Counted from the stretch's first letter, positions 44,277 to 52,897 are shown. The stretch is DNA of 64,000 bases from Novosphingobium taihuense (GCF_007830315.1 NZ_VLKJ01000010.1:1-64000), one strand, 5' to 3'. Numbers and translations: made by a program. The notes: generated by a model from the letters alone, not told the origin.

Positions 44277-45044
44277 TCAGGTTCGCAGTGCAGAAACAAG
44301 GAATTCGACGTTGCCCTCAGGCCCGGTGATCGGGCTGCGCTCGACCCCCTGCACCTCCCAGCCCTCGCCTTCCAGCCAGTCGCGAACTTCCACGCAGACG
44401 CGCTCGTGCAGCGCAGGGTCACGCACCACGCCGCCCTTGCCGACCTCGGCCTTGCCCACCTCGAACTGCGGCTTGATCAGCGCAACCAGCCGCGTCGGTC
44501 GCGCCGCCAGTCCGAGCGGCACTTCCAGAACTTTGCGCAAGCTGATGAAGCTGGCGTCGCAGACCACCCATGTCGCAGGCCGGTCGATGTGCCCCGGCGT
44601 CAGGATCCTCGCGCTGGTCTGCTCGAGCACTGTCACGCGCGGGTCCTGTCGCAGCTTCCAGGCGAGCTGGTTGGTACCGGAATCCACCGCGAAGACATGT
44701 TCAGCCCCACCCTGCAGCAGAACGTCGGTAAAGCCGCCGGTCGAACTGCCGATGTCCATCGCGGTCACGCCCGCTGGATCGAGCCCGAAATGCTCGATCG
44801 CGTGGGCAAGCTTGATCCCGCCGCGCGAAACCCACGGGTGGTCGCGTCCGCGAACCTCAAGCGCGGCATCTGCGGCCAGCGCTTGTCCCGCCTTGGCGAT
44901 CTTCGTTTCCCCTGAGAAAACCAGCCCCGCAAGGATAAGCGCCTGTGCCCGCGCCCGGCTTTCGACAAGGCCTCGCTCCACCAGCATCTGGTCGACGCGC
45001 AGTTTGGATGCGCTGGGCTGTTTCGGGGAGCGGGTTGAGGTCAC
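44277..45044 (-). CDS. tlyA: TlyA family rRNA 2'-O-methyltransferase
   Basis: A 255-residue protein with an N-terminal S4 RNA-binding domain (RVDQMLVERGLVESRARAQ) and an FtsJ-like SAM methyltransferase domain (TAMDIGSSTGGFTDVLLQGG). TlyA 2'-O-methylates 16S/23S rRNA cytidines; older annotation calls it hemolysin A. The GTG at 45044 is chosen because GGAAGGA lies about 7 bp upstream. An in-frame ATG at 45071 would share its CATG with the start of the divergent lipoprotein gene. Confidence 0.9.
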   Translation of the reverse strand: MTSTRSPKQPSASKLRVDQMLVERGLVESRARAQALILAGLVFSGETKIAKAGQALAADAALEVRGRDHPWVSRGGIKLAHAIEHFGLDPAGVTAMDIGSSTGGFTDVLLQGGAEHVFAVDSGTNQLAWKLRQDPRVTVLEQTSARILTPGHIDRPATWVVCDASFISLRKVLEVPLGLAARPTRLVALIKPQFEVGKAEVGKGGVVRDPALHERVCVEVRDWLEGEGWEVQGVERSPITGPEGNVEFLVSALRT

Positions 45045-45069
45045 GGCGCGTTCCTTCCATAACTGTCCC

Positions 45070-45615
45070 ATGAAGATCAACCGCGCCAAGCTGTTCGGCC
45101 CCGCTTTTTCCTGTACGCTTGCGCTGCTGGCCTCGGCTTGCGCCGAACCAACGGTCGTGCCCAAGGCTCCGACTGCTCCCCCGCCGCGCCCCGCGCCGCC
45201 GCCTCCACCGCCGCCTGCGCCAGCACCGAGCGTGAAGGACTGGCGCGACGCGCCACAGACTCAGGGCAACTGGCGCTACGAGCCTGGCGTTGCAAGATTC
45301 GGCCCTGGCGATGCCACCTTGTTCGCCATGACCTGCAACCGCACGTCGGGAACGATCAGCCTGATCCGCACCGGAACTTCACCTGTCGGCCTGCCGATGA
45401 CCATCGCCACCACCACAGAAACCCGTCCGCTCTCTGCTGAACCCGCGCCGCAAGGCCAGCCGCAACTGATCACCACGTTGGCGGCACGTGATCCGCTGCT
45501 CGACGCCATGGCCTTCAGCAGGGGACGTTTCTCGATCGAGGTCAACGGCTTGCCGACGCTTTACCTGCCCGCCTGGGCCGAGGTCGGTCGCGTGATCGAG
45601 GATTGCCGGAGGTAG
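45070..45615 (+). CDS. hypothetical proline-rich lipoprotein
   Basis: A 181-residue protein with a lipoprotein signal (LALLASAC, Cys near residue 19), then a proline-rich linker (about residues 27-52, many consecutive Pro) and a small globular domain containing TQGNWRYEPGVARFG and AMTCNRTSGTISLIRTG. The linker could span the periplasm. I do not recognise the family. It begins only 25 bp from the divergent tlyA start and no ribosome binding site is visible, so a leaderless mRNA is possible. Confidence 0.75.
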   Translation: MKINRAKLFGPAFSCTLALLASACAEPTVVPKAPTAPPPRPAPPPPPPPAPAPSVKDWRDAPQTQGNWRYEPGVARFGPGDATLFAMTCNRTSGTISLIRTGTSPVGLPMTIATTTETRPLSAEPAPQGQPQLITTLAARDPLLDAMAFSRGRFSIEVNGLPTLYLPAWAEVGRVIEDCRR

Positions 45616-45797
45616 CGCGCAACCGGTTTCGGGAGACACCATGCTGCAAACGCGAAGCGGATATACTGACGGCAAATTTTTTTCACGCAAGACTTGTTGT
45701 TTGGCCCCGAATGAATCACATTCGAATCAAGGACGGCGAGCCAACGCACTCCCGGCCGAGCAGGCCCAAAAGCCTGTGACTTTGGCTCAACAGCGCG

Positions 45798-45811
45798 AAA
45801 GGAGGTGATCC
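45798..45811 (+). promoter_or_regulatory. ideal ribosome binding site, 14-nt complement of 16S 3' end
   Basis: AAAGGAGGTGATCC is a perfect complement of the conserved 3' end of bacterial 16S rRNA (GGATCACCTCCTTT). The core GGAGG is 7 bp from the ATG at 45813. Ordinary genes in this window pair over 4-6 bases only. Confidence 0.85.
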
Positions 45812-45812
45812 G

Positions 45813-45869
45813 ATGTCTCATGGTTCAGCAGAGAGGTCGGTACAGTCCCGCGCGAGGCATTATCGCTGA
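45813..45869 (+). CDS. 18-residue basic peptide gene
   Basis: An 18-codon frame (product MSHGSAERSVQSRARHYR) preceded by the 14-base full complement of the 16S 3' end. The peptide is Ser/Arg/His rich, strongly basic, with no hydrophobic segment. A strong hairpin terminator follows 55 bp after the stop, so it appears to be its own short transcript, though an attenuator leader for ilvE is an alternative. The peptide has only one branched-chain codon (Val), which argues against classical ilv attenuation. The rest of 45616-46041 contains no other gene that I can support. Confidence 0.55.
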   Translation: MSHGSAERSVQSRARHYR

Positions 45870-45924
45870 GTTTCGATTAAGCGATAAAGGCTTCGTGGGC
45901 GGCACTTCCGGCCGCTGACCATGC

Positions 45925-45965
45925 GAAGGGCCGCTTCGGATTGACCGACGCGGCCCTTCACATTT
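45925..45965 (+). terminator. strong hairpin terminator after 18-codon gene
   Basis: GAAGGGCCGC (45925-45934) pairs perfectly with GCGGCCCTTC (45950-45959), extended inward by TCGG/CCGA with one mismatch and a 5-nt loop. A weak T-rich tract (CATTTATT) follows. It separates the small gene from ilvE, whose ATG is at 46042. Confidence 0.7.
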
Positions 45966-46041
45966 ATTACATTCCGCTTGCCTTTCGCGCAACAATAGTT
46001 CACGGCGCTGCATCTTCGATTCTAGCGCAAGGACTGCCGAG

Positions 46042-47136
46042 ATGGCGACTACCGCCGACACCACCTTCACCAAGCACCCGCACCCTTCCCCGGTTGCTGC
46101 GGACGTGCGGGCGCAGGTGCTGGCCAACCCCGGCTTCGGCACCGCCTTCACCGATCACATGGTCGAGATCGACTTTGCCGAAGGGAAGGGCTGGCACGAT
46201 GCCCGCGTCATTCCTTATGGCCCGATCGCGCTCGATCCCGCCGCTGCGGTTCTGCATTATGCGCAGGAGATCTTCGAAGGGCTGAAGGCCTACCGTCTGG
46301 CAGACGGCGGCATCGCCCTGTTCCGGCCCGAGGCCAACGCCCAGCGCTTCAACGCCTCGGCCTGCCGCCTTGCCATGCCTGAACTGCCCGAAGACGTCTT
46401 CGTCGAAGCCGTGCGCCAGCAGGTCCTCGCCGACAAGGACTGGTTCCCCACGGTCGAGGGCGGATCGATGTATCTGCGCCCGTTCATGTTCGCCAGCGAG
46501 GCCTTCCTCGGCGTGCGCCCGGCCAAGCAGTACAAGTTCATGGTCATCGCCAGCCCGGCCGGCAACTACTTCAAGTCTGGCGCACCGGCGGTTTCGATCT
46601 GGGTTTCGGACTACACCCGCGCCGCTCCGGGCGGCACCGGCGCTGCCAAGTGCGGCGGCAACTATGCTGCCAGCCTCGTCCCCACCGCCGAGGCCTTCTC
46701 GCGAGGGCATGACCAGGTGCTGTTCCTCGACGCGGCCGAGCGCAAGTGGGTGGAAGAACTGGGCGGCATGAACCTGTTCTTCGTGTTCGACGACGGTTCT
46801 ATCCTCACCCCGGAGCTGACCGGCACGATCCTGCCCGGGATCACCCGCTCGAGCCTCCTGACGCTGGCCGCCGAAGAAGGCCTGACCGTTCGCGAAGGCC
46901 GCTACAGCCTCGACCAGTGGAAGGCTGACGCTGCTTCCGGCAAGCTGGTCGAGACGTTCGCCTGCGGTACGGCTGCGGTCGTCACACCGGTCGGCAAGGT
47001 TGCCAACCACGAAGGCGAATTCCTGATCGGGTCGGGCGGCCCCGGCCAGCTGACCCAGAAGCTGCGCGCCAAGCTCGTCGGTATCCAGCGCGGCGAAATC
47101 GCCGACACGCACGGTTGGGTGACGCGGATCGCCTGA
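46042..47136 (+). CDS. ilvE: branched-chain amino acid aminotransferase
   Basis: A 364-residue fold-type IV PLP aminotransferase catalysing the last step of Val, Leu and Ile synthesis. The PLP lysine lies in GAAKCGGNYAASLVP; YGPIALDPAAAVLHYAQEIFEGLKAYR near the N-terminus (in two parts) and GGMNLFFVF are of the long, class II BCAT type. It ends before a bidirectional terminator shared with a porin gene. Confidence 0.95.
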   Translation: MATTADTTFTKHPHPSPVAADVRAQVLANPGFGTAFTDHMVEIDFAEGKGWHDARVIPYGPIALDPAAAVLHYAQEIFEGLKAYRLADGGIALFRPEANAQRFNASACRLAMPELPEDVFVEAVRQQVLADKDWFPTVEGGSMYLRPFMFASEAFLGVRPAKQYKFMVIASPAGNYFKSGAPAVSIWVSDYTRAAPGGTGAAKCGGNYAASLVPTAEAFSRGHDQVLFLDAAERKWVEELGGMNLFFVFDDGSILTPELTGTILPGITRSSLLTLAAEEGLTVREGRYSLDQWKADAASGKLVETFACGTAAVVTPVGKVANHEGEFLIGSGGPGQLTQKLRAKLVGIQRGEIADTHGWVTRIA

Positions 47137-47158
47137 TCGCGTCCCATCCGGACAAGCA

Positions 47159-47194
47159 AAGGCCCGCCGCTCCTGGGGAACGTCGGGCCTTCTT
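47159..47194. terminator. bidirectional terminator between ilvE and porin
   Basis: AAGGCCCG (47159-47166) and CGGGCCTT (47184-47191) form an 8 bp stem flanked by A-rich and T-rich ends, so it can act in both directions between two convergent genes. Confidence 0.75.
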
Positions 47195-47203
47195 GCATCG
47201 GAA

Positions 47204-48643
47204 TCAGAAGTCGAACTGCGCCCGCATGCCGATGACGTCGGCGTTGTAGTTGCGATCCGCGCCGGCAGCGACAGCGGCATCCTTCAGCCAGAGATGGCCG
47301 TAGTCGACGATGAAGCGGACATAGTCGGTCGGCACCCACAACAGCGAGGCACCGACAAGCTGCTGGCGGCCACCGAGGACGCCATTGTCGTTGAGGTCGA
47401 GCCAGTCGTATCGCGCATTGACCTGCACCGCGCCGATGCCGCCCTTGTCCACGCCGTTCCTGGGCTTGATGCGGGTCCAGGTGCCCTCGCTCGCCTTGTA
47501 GGGCAGCGTATCGCCCTTGGTCAGGAACACACCTGCTTCGACATAGCCGCCATTGAAGGTGGGATCGGCGATGCCCGCTGGCCGATTGACCTTCATCCAC
47601 TGCGATTCGGCGGTGAAGTGCACCGGACCGCCGGTCCAGCCCAGTTCCACGCCATAGTTCGTTTCGGACAGCGCGCTGATCGCCTTGGTATCGACGAAGC
47701 GGATGTCGGTAGTGTGTGTGAACGGCCGCGCGCGGTAACGCACCGTGGCGCTGCTGTCGTTGAGGTCATGGTAGTGCGCCGACCCGCCGATGTGCGCCTG
47801 TCCACCAAACAGCTTGGGCTGCAACGCAAAGCGGCTGTCGATCGAATAGCTGTTGTCGGTATCGGCATTGAGATCGGTCACGTTGTCGGTGAACACGCCC
47901 ACCTGCGCCAGCACCATACCCTTCTGGTACTGCGCCGAGAGGCCGAGACGGCGCTCGAAACCGAATGCGGTATTGAACGATGCGCGCTCCATGAAGCTGG
48001 TGAACAGGTCGGACTCTGTGTCCTCCATCGATTCGAACGGCTTGTGCTGGCCGATCGTCAGCGTCAGGTTCTTGATGCCGGTGTAGTTGAGATAAACGTC
48101 GGTCGGATCGATGCTGCTGTTGGCAATGTCTGCCTCGATGCGATAGCCGAAGTTGCCGGGGATCGTCCCGTCAAAGCCGAAGTAGGCGCGGCGGAACTCG
48201 GTGGCGAGGCCAAGGCTCTTGCTGCCAATCGCTGACGGCGCGGAAACCGAGGCAGTGTCGATCTGCAGGCGGCCGCGCGGCTTGAAGCTCCACTTGCCGG
48301 CCTTGGGATTCTTCGGGTCCGCCGGCGATTCGATCTTCGGCCCGCCATCCCAGCTGATCGCGACTGGCGGCTTGCCGCTGACGGTCGGCGCAGGGATCGC
48401 GGCGACAGCAGTGGCCGTCGCGTCGGTCTTGGCCTTCGCCTCTGCAAGCTGGCCCTGCAAAGTCGCGATCTGCGCCTGCATGGCGTTCATCGCTTCCATC
48501 TGGCTCTGCATCTGCGCCTGCATCTGCTGGAGCTGTGCCTGCATCGCGGCAAGGTCTGCATTCGAGGTCGCGGCCTCGGCCGGAACAGCCCAGCCAGCGG
48601 CGCAGGCGAGGGCAGTGATCGAGACACGGGTTACGAACTTCAT
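47204..48643 (-). CDS. OprO/OprP-type porin
   Basis: A 479-residue outer-membrane porin of the Porin_O_P family. It has a signal peptide (ending AEAAT), a Gln/Met-rich coiled coil over residues about 32-75 (MQAQLQQMQAQMQSQMEAM) that likely trimerises, and a C-terminal beta-barrel ending in DVIGMRAQFDF. Phosphate or polyphosphate uptake is typical for the family, but substrate is not certain. AAGGA is 6-7 bp before the ATG at 48643; the much longer open frame upstream runs antisense inside the SDR gene and is not real. Confidence 0.9.
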   Translation of the reverse strand: MKFVTRVSITALACAAGWAVPAEAATSNADLAAMQAQLQQMQAQMQSQMEAMNAMQAQIATLQGQLAEAKAKTDATATAVAAIPAPTVSGKPPVAISWDGGPKIESPADPKNPKAGKWSFKPRGRLQIDTASVSAPSAIGSKSLGLATEFRRAYFGFDGTIPGNFGYRIEADIANSSIDPTDVYLNYTGIKNLTLTIGQHKPFESMEDTESDLFTSFMERASFNTAFGFERRLGLSAQYQKGMVLAQVGVFTDNVTDLNADTDNSYSIDSRFALQPKLFGGQAHIGGSAHYHDLNDSSATVRYRARPFTHTTDIRFVDTKAISALSETNYGVELGWTGGPVHFTAESQWMKVNRPAGIADPTFNGGYVEAGVFLTKGDTLPYKASEGTWTRIKPRNGVDKGGIGAVQVNARYDWLDLNDNGVLGGRQQLVGASLLWVPTDYVRFIVDYGHLWLKDAAVAAGADRNYNADVIGMRAQFDF

Positions 48644-48829
48644 GGCGAATCCTTGATCCATCGGTTTGCGGCCAAATATGTCTGTTGTGTTACATTTTGT
48701 TGACGGTGATCTTGCCAATTTGTCGCAAACCCGCGTGAATCCCCTCGAGGTTGCCTTCCCGCCGCCGCCATGGCATCGCTTCTGGCACGAGTTAACCGCC
48801 TGGTTAGGCGGCTGATGGAGACTGTTCAC

Positions 48830-49738
48830 ATGACCATTTCGTTCGAAGGCCGCGTCGCGATCGTCACCGGTGCGGGCGGTGGCCTCGGCCGCGCCTATGC
48901 GCTCGAACTCGCCCGCCGCGGCGCGAAGGTCGTGGTCAACGATCTCGGCGGTTCGCGTGATGGCACCGGCCACTCGGACGCCGCGCTCAAGGTGGTCGAG
49001 GAAATCGAGGCCATGGGTGGCGAGGCGATGTCCAACGGCGGCTCGGTCACCGAATACGAGCAGATGGTCGAGATGGTCGCACGCGCCAAGGAACGCTGGG
49101 GCGGCGTCCACGTGCTGATCAACAACGCCGGCATCCTGCGCGACAAGAGCTTCACCAAGATGGACCCGGCCGATTTCGAGATGGTCGTGAAAGTCCACCT
49201 GATCGGCTCGGCCTTCGCCACCAAGGCCTGCTGGGACACGATGCGCGAACAGAACTACGGCCGCATCCTGATGACCGCCTCGTCCACCGGACTGTTCGGC
49301 AACTTCGGCCAGGCCAACTATGGCGCAGCCAAGCTCGGCGTCGCAGGCCTGACCAAGACGCTCTACCTCGAAGGCGCGAAGAACAACATCAAGGTCAACA
49401 CGCTGGCCCCCGTCGCCGCCACGCGCATGACCGAGGACATCTTCCCCGAAGAGGCCTTCAAGCTGTTCAACCCCGAAAGCGTCGTCCCCGCCGCGCTGTT
49501 CCTCGTCTCCGAGGACTCCCCCACCAACGCCATCGTCGGCGCAGGCGCCGGCGGCTACCACTCGTCGTGGGTCACCATGAACAAGGGCGTGCTCCTGCCC
49601 CCCGCCGGCCAGACCGTCGAAGGCTTCGCCGCAAACTGGGACAAGATCAGCGACCGCACGGACGACTTCGTGCCGCGTTCCGGGCCCGAACAGGCGCAGG
49701 TGATCATCGGGCAACTGCAGGCGGCGATGAAGGGGTGA
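48830..49738 (+). CDS. SDR oxidoreductase, (3R)-hydroxyacyl-CoA dehydrogenase type
   Basis: A 302-residue short-chain dehydrogenase. It has the cofactor motif TGAGGGLGRAYALELARRG, NDLGGSRDG, NNAG, and the catalytic SST...YGAAK set (ANYGAAKLGV). The wording is that of the dehydrogenase unit of peroxisomal multifunctional protein 2, so an enoyl/hydroxyacyl-CoA role in fatty acid or steroid side-chain breakdown is likely. The ATG at 48830 is chosen over an upstream frame extension. The 186 bp before it hold the divergent promoter region with the porin. Confidence 0.88.
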   Translation: MTISFEGRVAIVTGAGGGLGRAYALELARRGAKVVVNDLGGSRDGTGHSDAALKVVEEIEAMGGEAMSNGGSVTEYEQMVEMVARAKERWGGVHVLINNAGILRDKSFTKMDPADFEMVVKVHLIGSAFATKACWDTMREQNYGRILMTASSTGLFGNFGQANYGAAKLGVAGLTKTLYLEGAKNNIKVNTLAPVAATRMTEDIFPEEAFKLFNPESVVPAALFLVSEDSPTNAIVGAGAGGYHSSWVTMNKGVLLPPAGQTVEGFAANWDKISDRTDDFVPRSGPEQAQVIIGQLQAAMKG

Positions 49739-49769
49739 GGAGATCAGATACTCTCTGACCGAATGACCT

Positions 49770-50813
49770 TCAGCTCTTCATCAGGAACTCAGCGCGCGCT
49801 CTCACGCTGCGAGCGGGATCACCGAGAAATGCCTGGGCGATCAACTTTGCGTCAGTGAATTCGTCGCGATGCTTGATCAAACCCGACATCGCCACTGATC
49901 GTACCAACCCCGAACGATCCGTCAGAGCTTCAAGAATCATCTTAAGGGGCCCGCCATTCTCATCGGCAACCAGTGGCCGTGTCGAGAAAGTCGGGTCAAA
50001 CCGTCCGATACCCATAGACTTGTCGACCCACCTCCATTTGCGACCGTCAGGCCACCTTGCCTCACGTCCAATCACAGTCTGATATGCCACTGCTCGAGTT
50101 GCAGGTTGCACCGCTTCTCTCGCAATCTTGAGGAGATGGATATCCAAACCACTATATCGAAGGCTTTCTCGAAGTATCTTAGCGTTTGAACCTGTCGGCA
50201 ATTTAACCAGTAGCGCAGCTAATGACGACAAGGCATCGTGGCGTCCCAGCGCGCTATCAAGCAACGCCTGTTCCGTCCGCGTCCACCGTCCCCACTCCCC
50301 TCGCCGAAGCAGCAGGACGAGAGCCGCCTGCGCAATGATCTCAGGATCAGTGATGGGGAAACAGCGACCAATACACTCCGCAGCAGCGTGCCGTACTTCG
50401 GGTACCCAATCGTTGAGACGCCACGCAACCGCCACCATGACAAATGGGCTCGATATTGGGCCCAGAAACTTGTCAAGCGCAGCCTGCCTCAGATGGCCAT
50501 TGCGATGAAATATAAATAGATTTTCAATTTGAGAGATCTTCTTGAGTTGATACGACGCATTAATCTCACGCAGAATCAGAGCACGCCACAATGGGACCGG
50601 CCTTTCAAATCGGTAAAGTTGAGCAGCTTCGATGATGCGGCTCTCTGCAATCGACAAAGCAGAAGGCTCGATAGCATCCAACATTGTCGGGACTGCAAAG
50701 AACGCTCGGCTGGCGTCACGTCTAGCAGCCAGATCCTTTCCGACATTCTCTAGCGCGATCTGCAATTCTGAACTGAGTTGGAACTGGCCATTTGAAGACA
50801 TGATCAGCAACAT
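49770..50813 (-). CDS. HEAT-like repeat protein of unknown function
   Basis: A 347-residue soluble, all-helical protein. Regular 30-35 residue helical hairpins with buried Leu/Ala and terminal Arg (for instance VAWRLNDWVPEVRHAAAECI, EALTDRSGLVRSVAMSGLI and AFLGDPARSVRARAEFLM) suggest HEAT repeats that bind proteins. No catalytic motif is seen. The gene is visibly more AT-rich than its neighbours, with codons such as ATA, AGA and TTA, which suggests recent transfer. ATG 50801 is an alternative start. Confidence 0.75.
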   Translation of the reverse strand: MLLIMSSNGQFQLSSELQIALENVGKDLAARRDASRAFFAVPTMLDAIEPSALSIAESRIIEAAQLYRFERPVPLWRALILREINASYQLKKISQIENLFIFHRNGHLRQAALDKFLGPISSPFVMVAVAWRLNDWVPEVRHAAAECIGRCFPITDPEIIAQAALVLLLRRGEWGRWTRTEQALLDSALGRHDALSSLAALLVKLPTGSNAKILRESLRYSGLDIHLLKIAREAVQPATRAVAYQTVIGREARWPDGRKWRWVDKSMGIGRFDPTFSTRPLVADENGGPLKMILEALTDRSGLVRSVAMSGLIKHRDEFTDAKLIAQAFLGDPARSVRARAEFLMKS

Positions 50814-50859
50814 ATCGGTTCAGCGCCTAGAAGTCTTTGTCGCATTGGGGCGAACCGCT

Positions 50860-51636
50860 TCAGGCATCTGACCGCAAATCCACCACGATCCCACCCTCAG
50901 GCACCTCTCCGCCCGCCAGAACCCGCACGGCATCCGCCCTCGCACGCGACAGCACTTCCGGTGCCACGCCAGCATCATGCACCACCACATCCGCCTGCCC
51001 GAGCAGCCGCGCGGCGCGTAGCGTAAGGTCTTCAGGATCGTTCGACGTCAGCACGATCTCGAACCGCCCTGACTGTCCTTCGGCCCCAGACGCCAACCAC
51101 GCCCCAACCTTCGCCTCGCTCCCCACGCGGAACAGGTCGAGCGCTCCGCCTTCGTCCAGTGCCGCGTCCAGTGCGCGGCGGCGGTCGGCTACCGAAGACC
51201 AGCGCTTGCGCATCCCCTCGCGCGCTTCTTCCAGCGCACGGGCCAGCGCACCGAGGCCTTGCGGCAGTAGCCGTTCCAGCCGCAGGCGCAGGATCTTGGC
51301 CAGGCCCGCCGAGGCCCCGCCGGTGCCCACCGCGATCAGCACCGGGTCGCGATCTAGGATCGAGGGCGTGGTGAAGTCGCACAGTTCGGGCCGGTCGACC
51401 ACGTTGACCAGCAGGCCGGCACAGCGCAGCCGGATCGCATCGCCCTGCGCCATGTCGGGATTGTCGTGCGCGATGAAGGCGAGGCGCGCGCCGTCGTCGA
51501 TCCCGGCGTTGATATCGCGGTAGATCACACCGCCCGCGCGCTCGATCAGGCGCTGCTTGGCTGCAGCGGCCTCCCCCTCGCCCAGCAGGATCACAGGCTG
51601 GCCCGCGATGCGGTGGAAGAGGGGCAGGGACTGCAT
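50860..51636 (-). CDS. CysG-like siroheme synthase with degenerate methylase domain
   Basis: A 258-residue protein. Residues 1-150 are the NAD-binding precorrin-2 dehydrogenase/ferrochelatase part of CysG (LPLFHRIAGQPVILLGEGE, DRPELCDFTTPSILDRDPV and GTGGASAGLAKILRLRLE). The C-terminal 70 residues resemble the start of the uroporphyrinogen methylase (DPEDLTLRAARLLGQADVVV), but the SAM-binding GxGPGD is replaced and the rest of the methylase is missing. It should supply siroheme for sulfite/nitrite reductases. It lies 1 bp after lysA. Confidence 0.85.
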   Translation of the reverse strand: MQSLPLFHRIAGQPVILLGEGEAAAAKQRLIERAGGVIYRDINAGIDDGARLAFIAHDNPDMAQGDAIRLRCAGLLVNVVDRPELCDFTTPSILDRDPVLIAVGTGGASAGLAKILRLRLERLLPQGLGALARALEEAREGMRKRWSSVADRRRALDAALDEGGALDLFRVGSEAKVGAWLASGAEGQSGRFEIVLTSNDPEDLTLRAARLLGQADVVVHDAGVAPEVLSRARADAVRVLAGGEVPEGGIVVDLRSDA

Positions 51637-51637
51637 C

Positions 51638-52897
51638 TTACTTGAGGAAGTCCGGCACGCGCTCTGCCGCGAGGATCGTGGCGGGATCGATGCGGTCAGC
51701 CACAATGGCCCACTTGTCGCCATCCACCATCACCTCGGGCACCAGGGGCCGCGAGTTGTAGGTGTTGGCCATCGTCGCGCCATAGGCCCCCGCCGTGCGG
51801 AACACGGCGAGATCGCCGCGCCCGACCTTGTCGATGGTGCGGGCCATGGCAAAGGTGTCCGAGCTTTCGCAGATCGGGCCGACGATATTGGCAGTGAAGG
51901 TCTCGCCCTTCGGCTCAACAGCGGCGAAATCGTGCCAGGCATCGTAGAGCGCAGGCCGCGCCAGATCGTTCATCGCGGCATCGACGACGACCCAGGGGTT
52001 GCTCGCCCCTTCCTTCACGCGGATGACCTCGGTCACAAGCACGCCGGTGTTGCCGGTAATCACGCGGCCCGGTTCGAACATCAGCGTCACGCCCCAGTTG
52101 CCTGTCACGCGCGCGACCATTGCGGCATATTCGGCAGGCTGCGGGAAGACTTCGCCCGCCTTGTAGGGCACGCCCACGCCGCCGCCCAAGTCCATGTGCG
52201 TGACCGAATGGCCCGCCGCGCGGATCTCTTCCATCAACCCGCCAACCTTGTTGAAGGCGGCTTCCAGCGGCTCGAGCTTGGAAAGCTGGCTGCCGATGTG
52301 CAGCGTGAGGCCCCGCATGTTGAGGCCGGGCGTGTTGGCCAGACGGCCATAGATCGCGGCTGCACGGTCGAACGGAACGCCGAACTTGTTCTCGGCCTTG
52401 CCGGTGGAGATCTTGCCGTGCGTGCCTGCGTCAACGTCGGGGTTCACGCGCAACGCGGCGGAAGCGACCTTGCCCATCGACGCTGCGATCTCGGCAAGCT
52501 CGATGCCTTCTTCCTCGCTCTCGAGGTTGAACTGGCCGATCCCGGCTTCGATGCCCCGGCGCATTTCAGCAGCAGTCTTGCCAACGCCCGAAAACACGAT
52601 GCCATCGGGCAACATGCCCGCGGCCAGCGCGCGCTCCATCTCGCCGCCCGAGACAACATCGGCGCCATAGCCTTCGGCGGCCAGCACCTTGAGCACGGCA
52701 AGGTTGGGGTTGGACTTCACCGCAAAGGCGATCTTCACGTCTCGCAGGATGCCCAGCGCATCGCGGAACACGCGAGCGTGGCGGGTCAGCGTGGCGCGCG
52801 AATAGACATAGACAGGCGTGCCGACTTCCGCCGCAATCACCGGCAGGGGCACGTTCTCGGCGCAAAGCACGCCGTTGTTCAATTCGAAATGGTCCAT
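51638..52897 (-). CDS. lysA: diaminopimelate decarboxylase
   Basis: A 419-residue PLP enzyme making L-lysine from meso-diaminopimelate. The PLP lysine lies in KIAFAVKSNPNLAVL, the phosphate loop is in HMDLGGGVGVPY, EPGR is present, and the active-site Cys is in GPICESSDTFA. The ATG at 52897 is used; an in-frame stretch upstream lies inside the lipoprotein gene. Order argH, lptM-like, lysA is conserved in alphaproteobacteria. Confidence 0.96.
   Translation of the reverse strand: MDHFELNNGVLCAENVPLPVIAAEVGTPVYVYSRATLTRHARVFRDALGILRDVKIAFAVKSNPNLAVLKVLAAEGYGADVVSGGEMERALAAGMLPDGIVFSGVGKTAAEMRRGIEAGIGQFNLESEEEGIELAEIAASMGKVASAALRVNPDVDAGTHGKISTGKAENKFGVPFDRAAAIYGRLANTPGLNMRGLTLHIGSQLSKLEPLEAAFNKVGGLMEEIRAAGHSVTHMDLGGGVGVPYKAGEVFPQPAEYAAMVARVTGNWGVTLMFEPGRVITGNTGVLVTEVIRVKEGASNPWVVVDAAMNDLARPALYDAWHDFAAVEPKGETFTANIVGPICESSDTFAMARTIDKVGRGDLAVFRTAGAYGATMANTYNSRPLVPEVMVDGDKWAIVADRIDPATILAAERVPDFLK

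Noticed and set aside
45173..45226. Proline-rich stretch in the lipoprotein as a coding error
   Set aside because: Frame is open through it and both sides are in the same frame with a valid lipobox before it; such linkers are common in envelope lipoproteins.
45690..45740. TTCGAATC string suggesting a tRNA T-loop
   Set aside because: No acceptor, D or anticodon stems could be built around it.
47204..49714. Very long minus-strand open frame of 836 codons
   Set aside because: Only 47204-48643 codes for the porin. The upstream part runs antisense through the well-supported SDR gene and has shadow composition (many Asp-His-Gly-Val).
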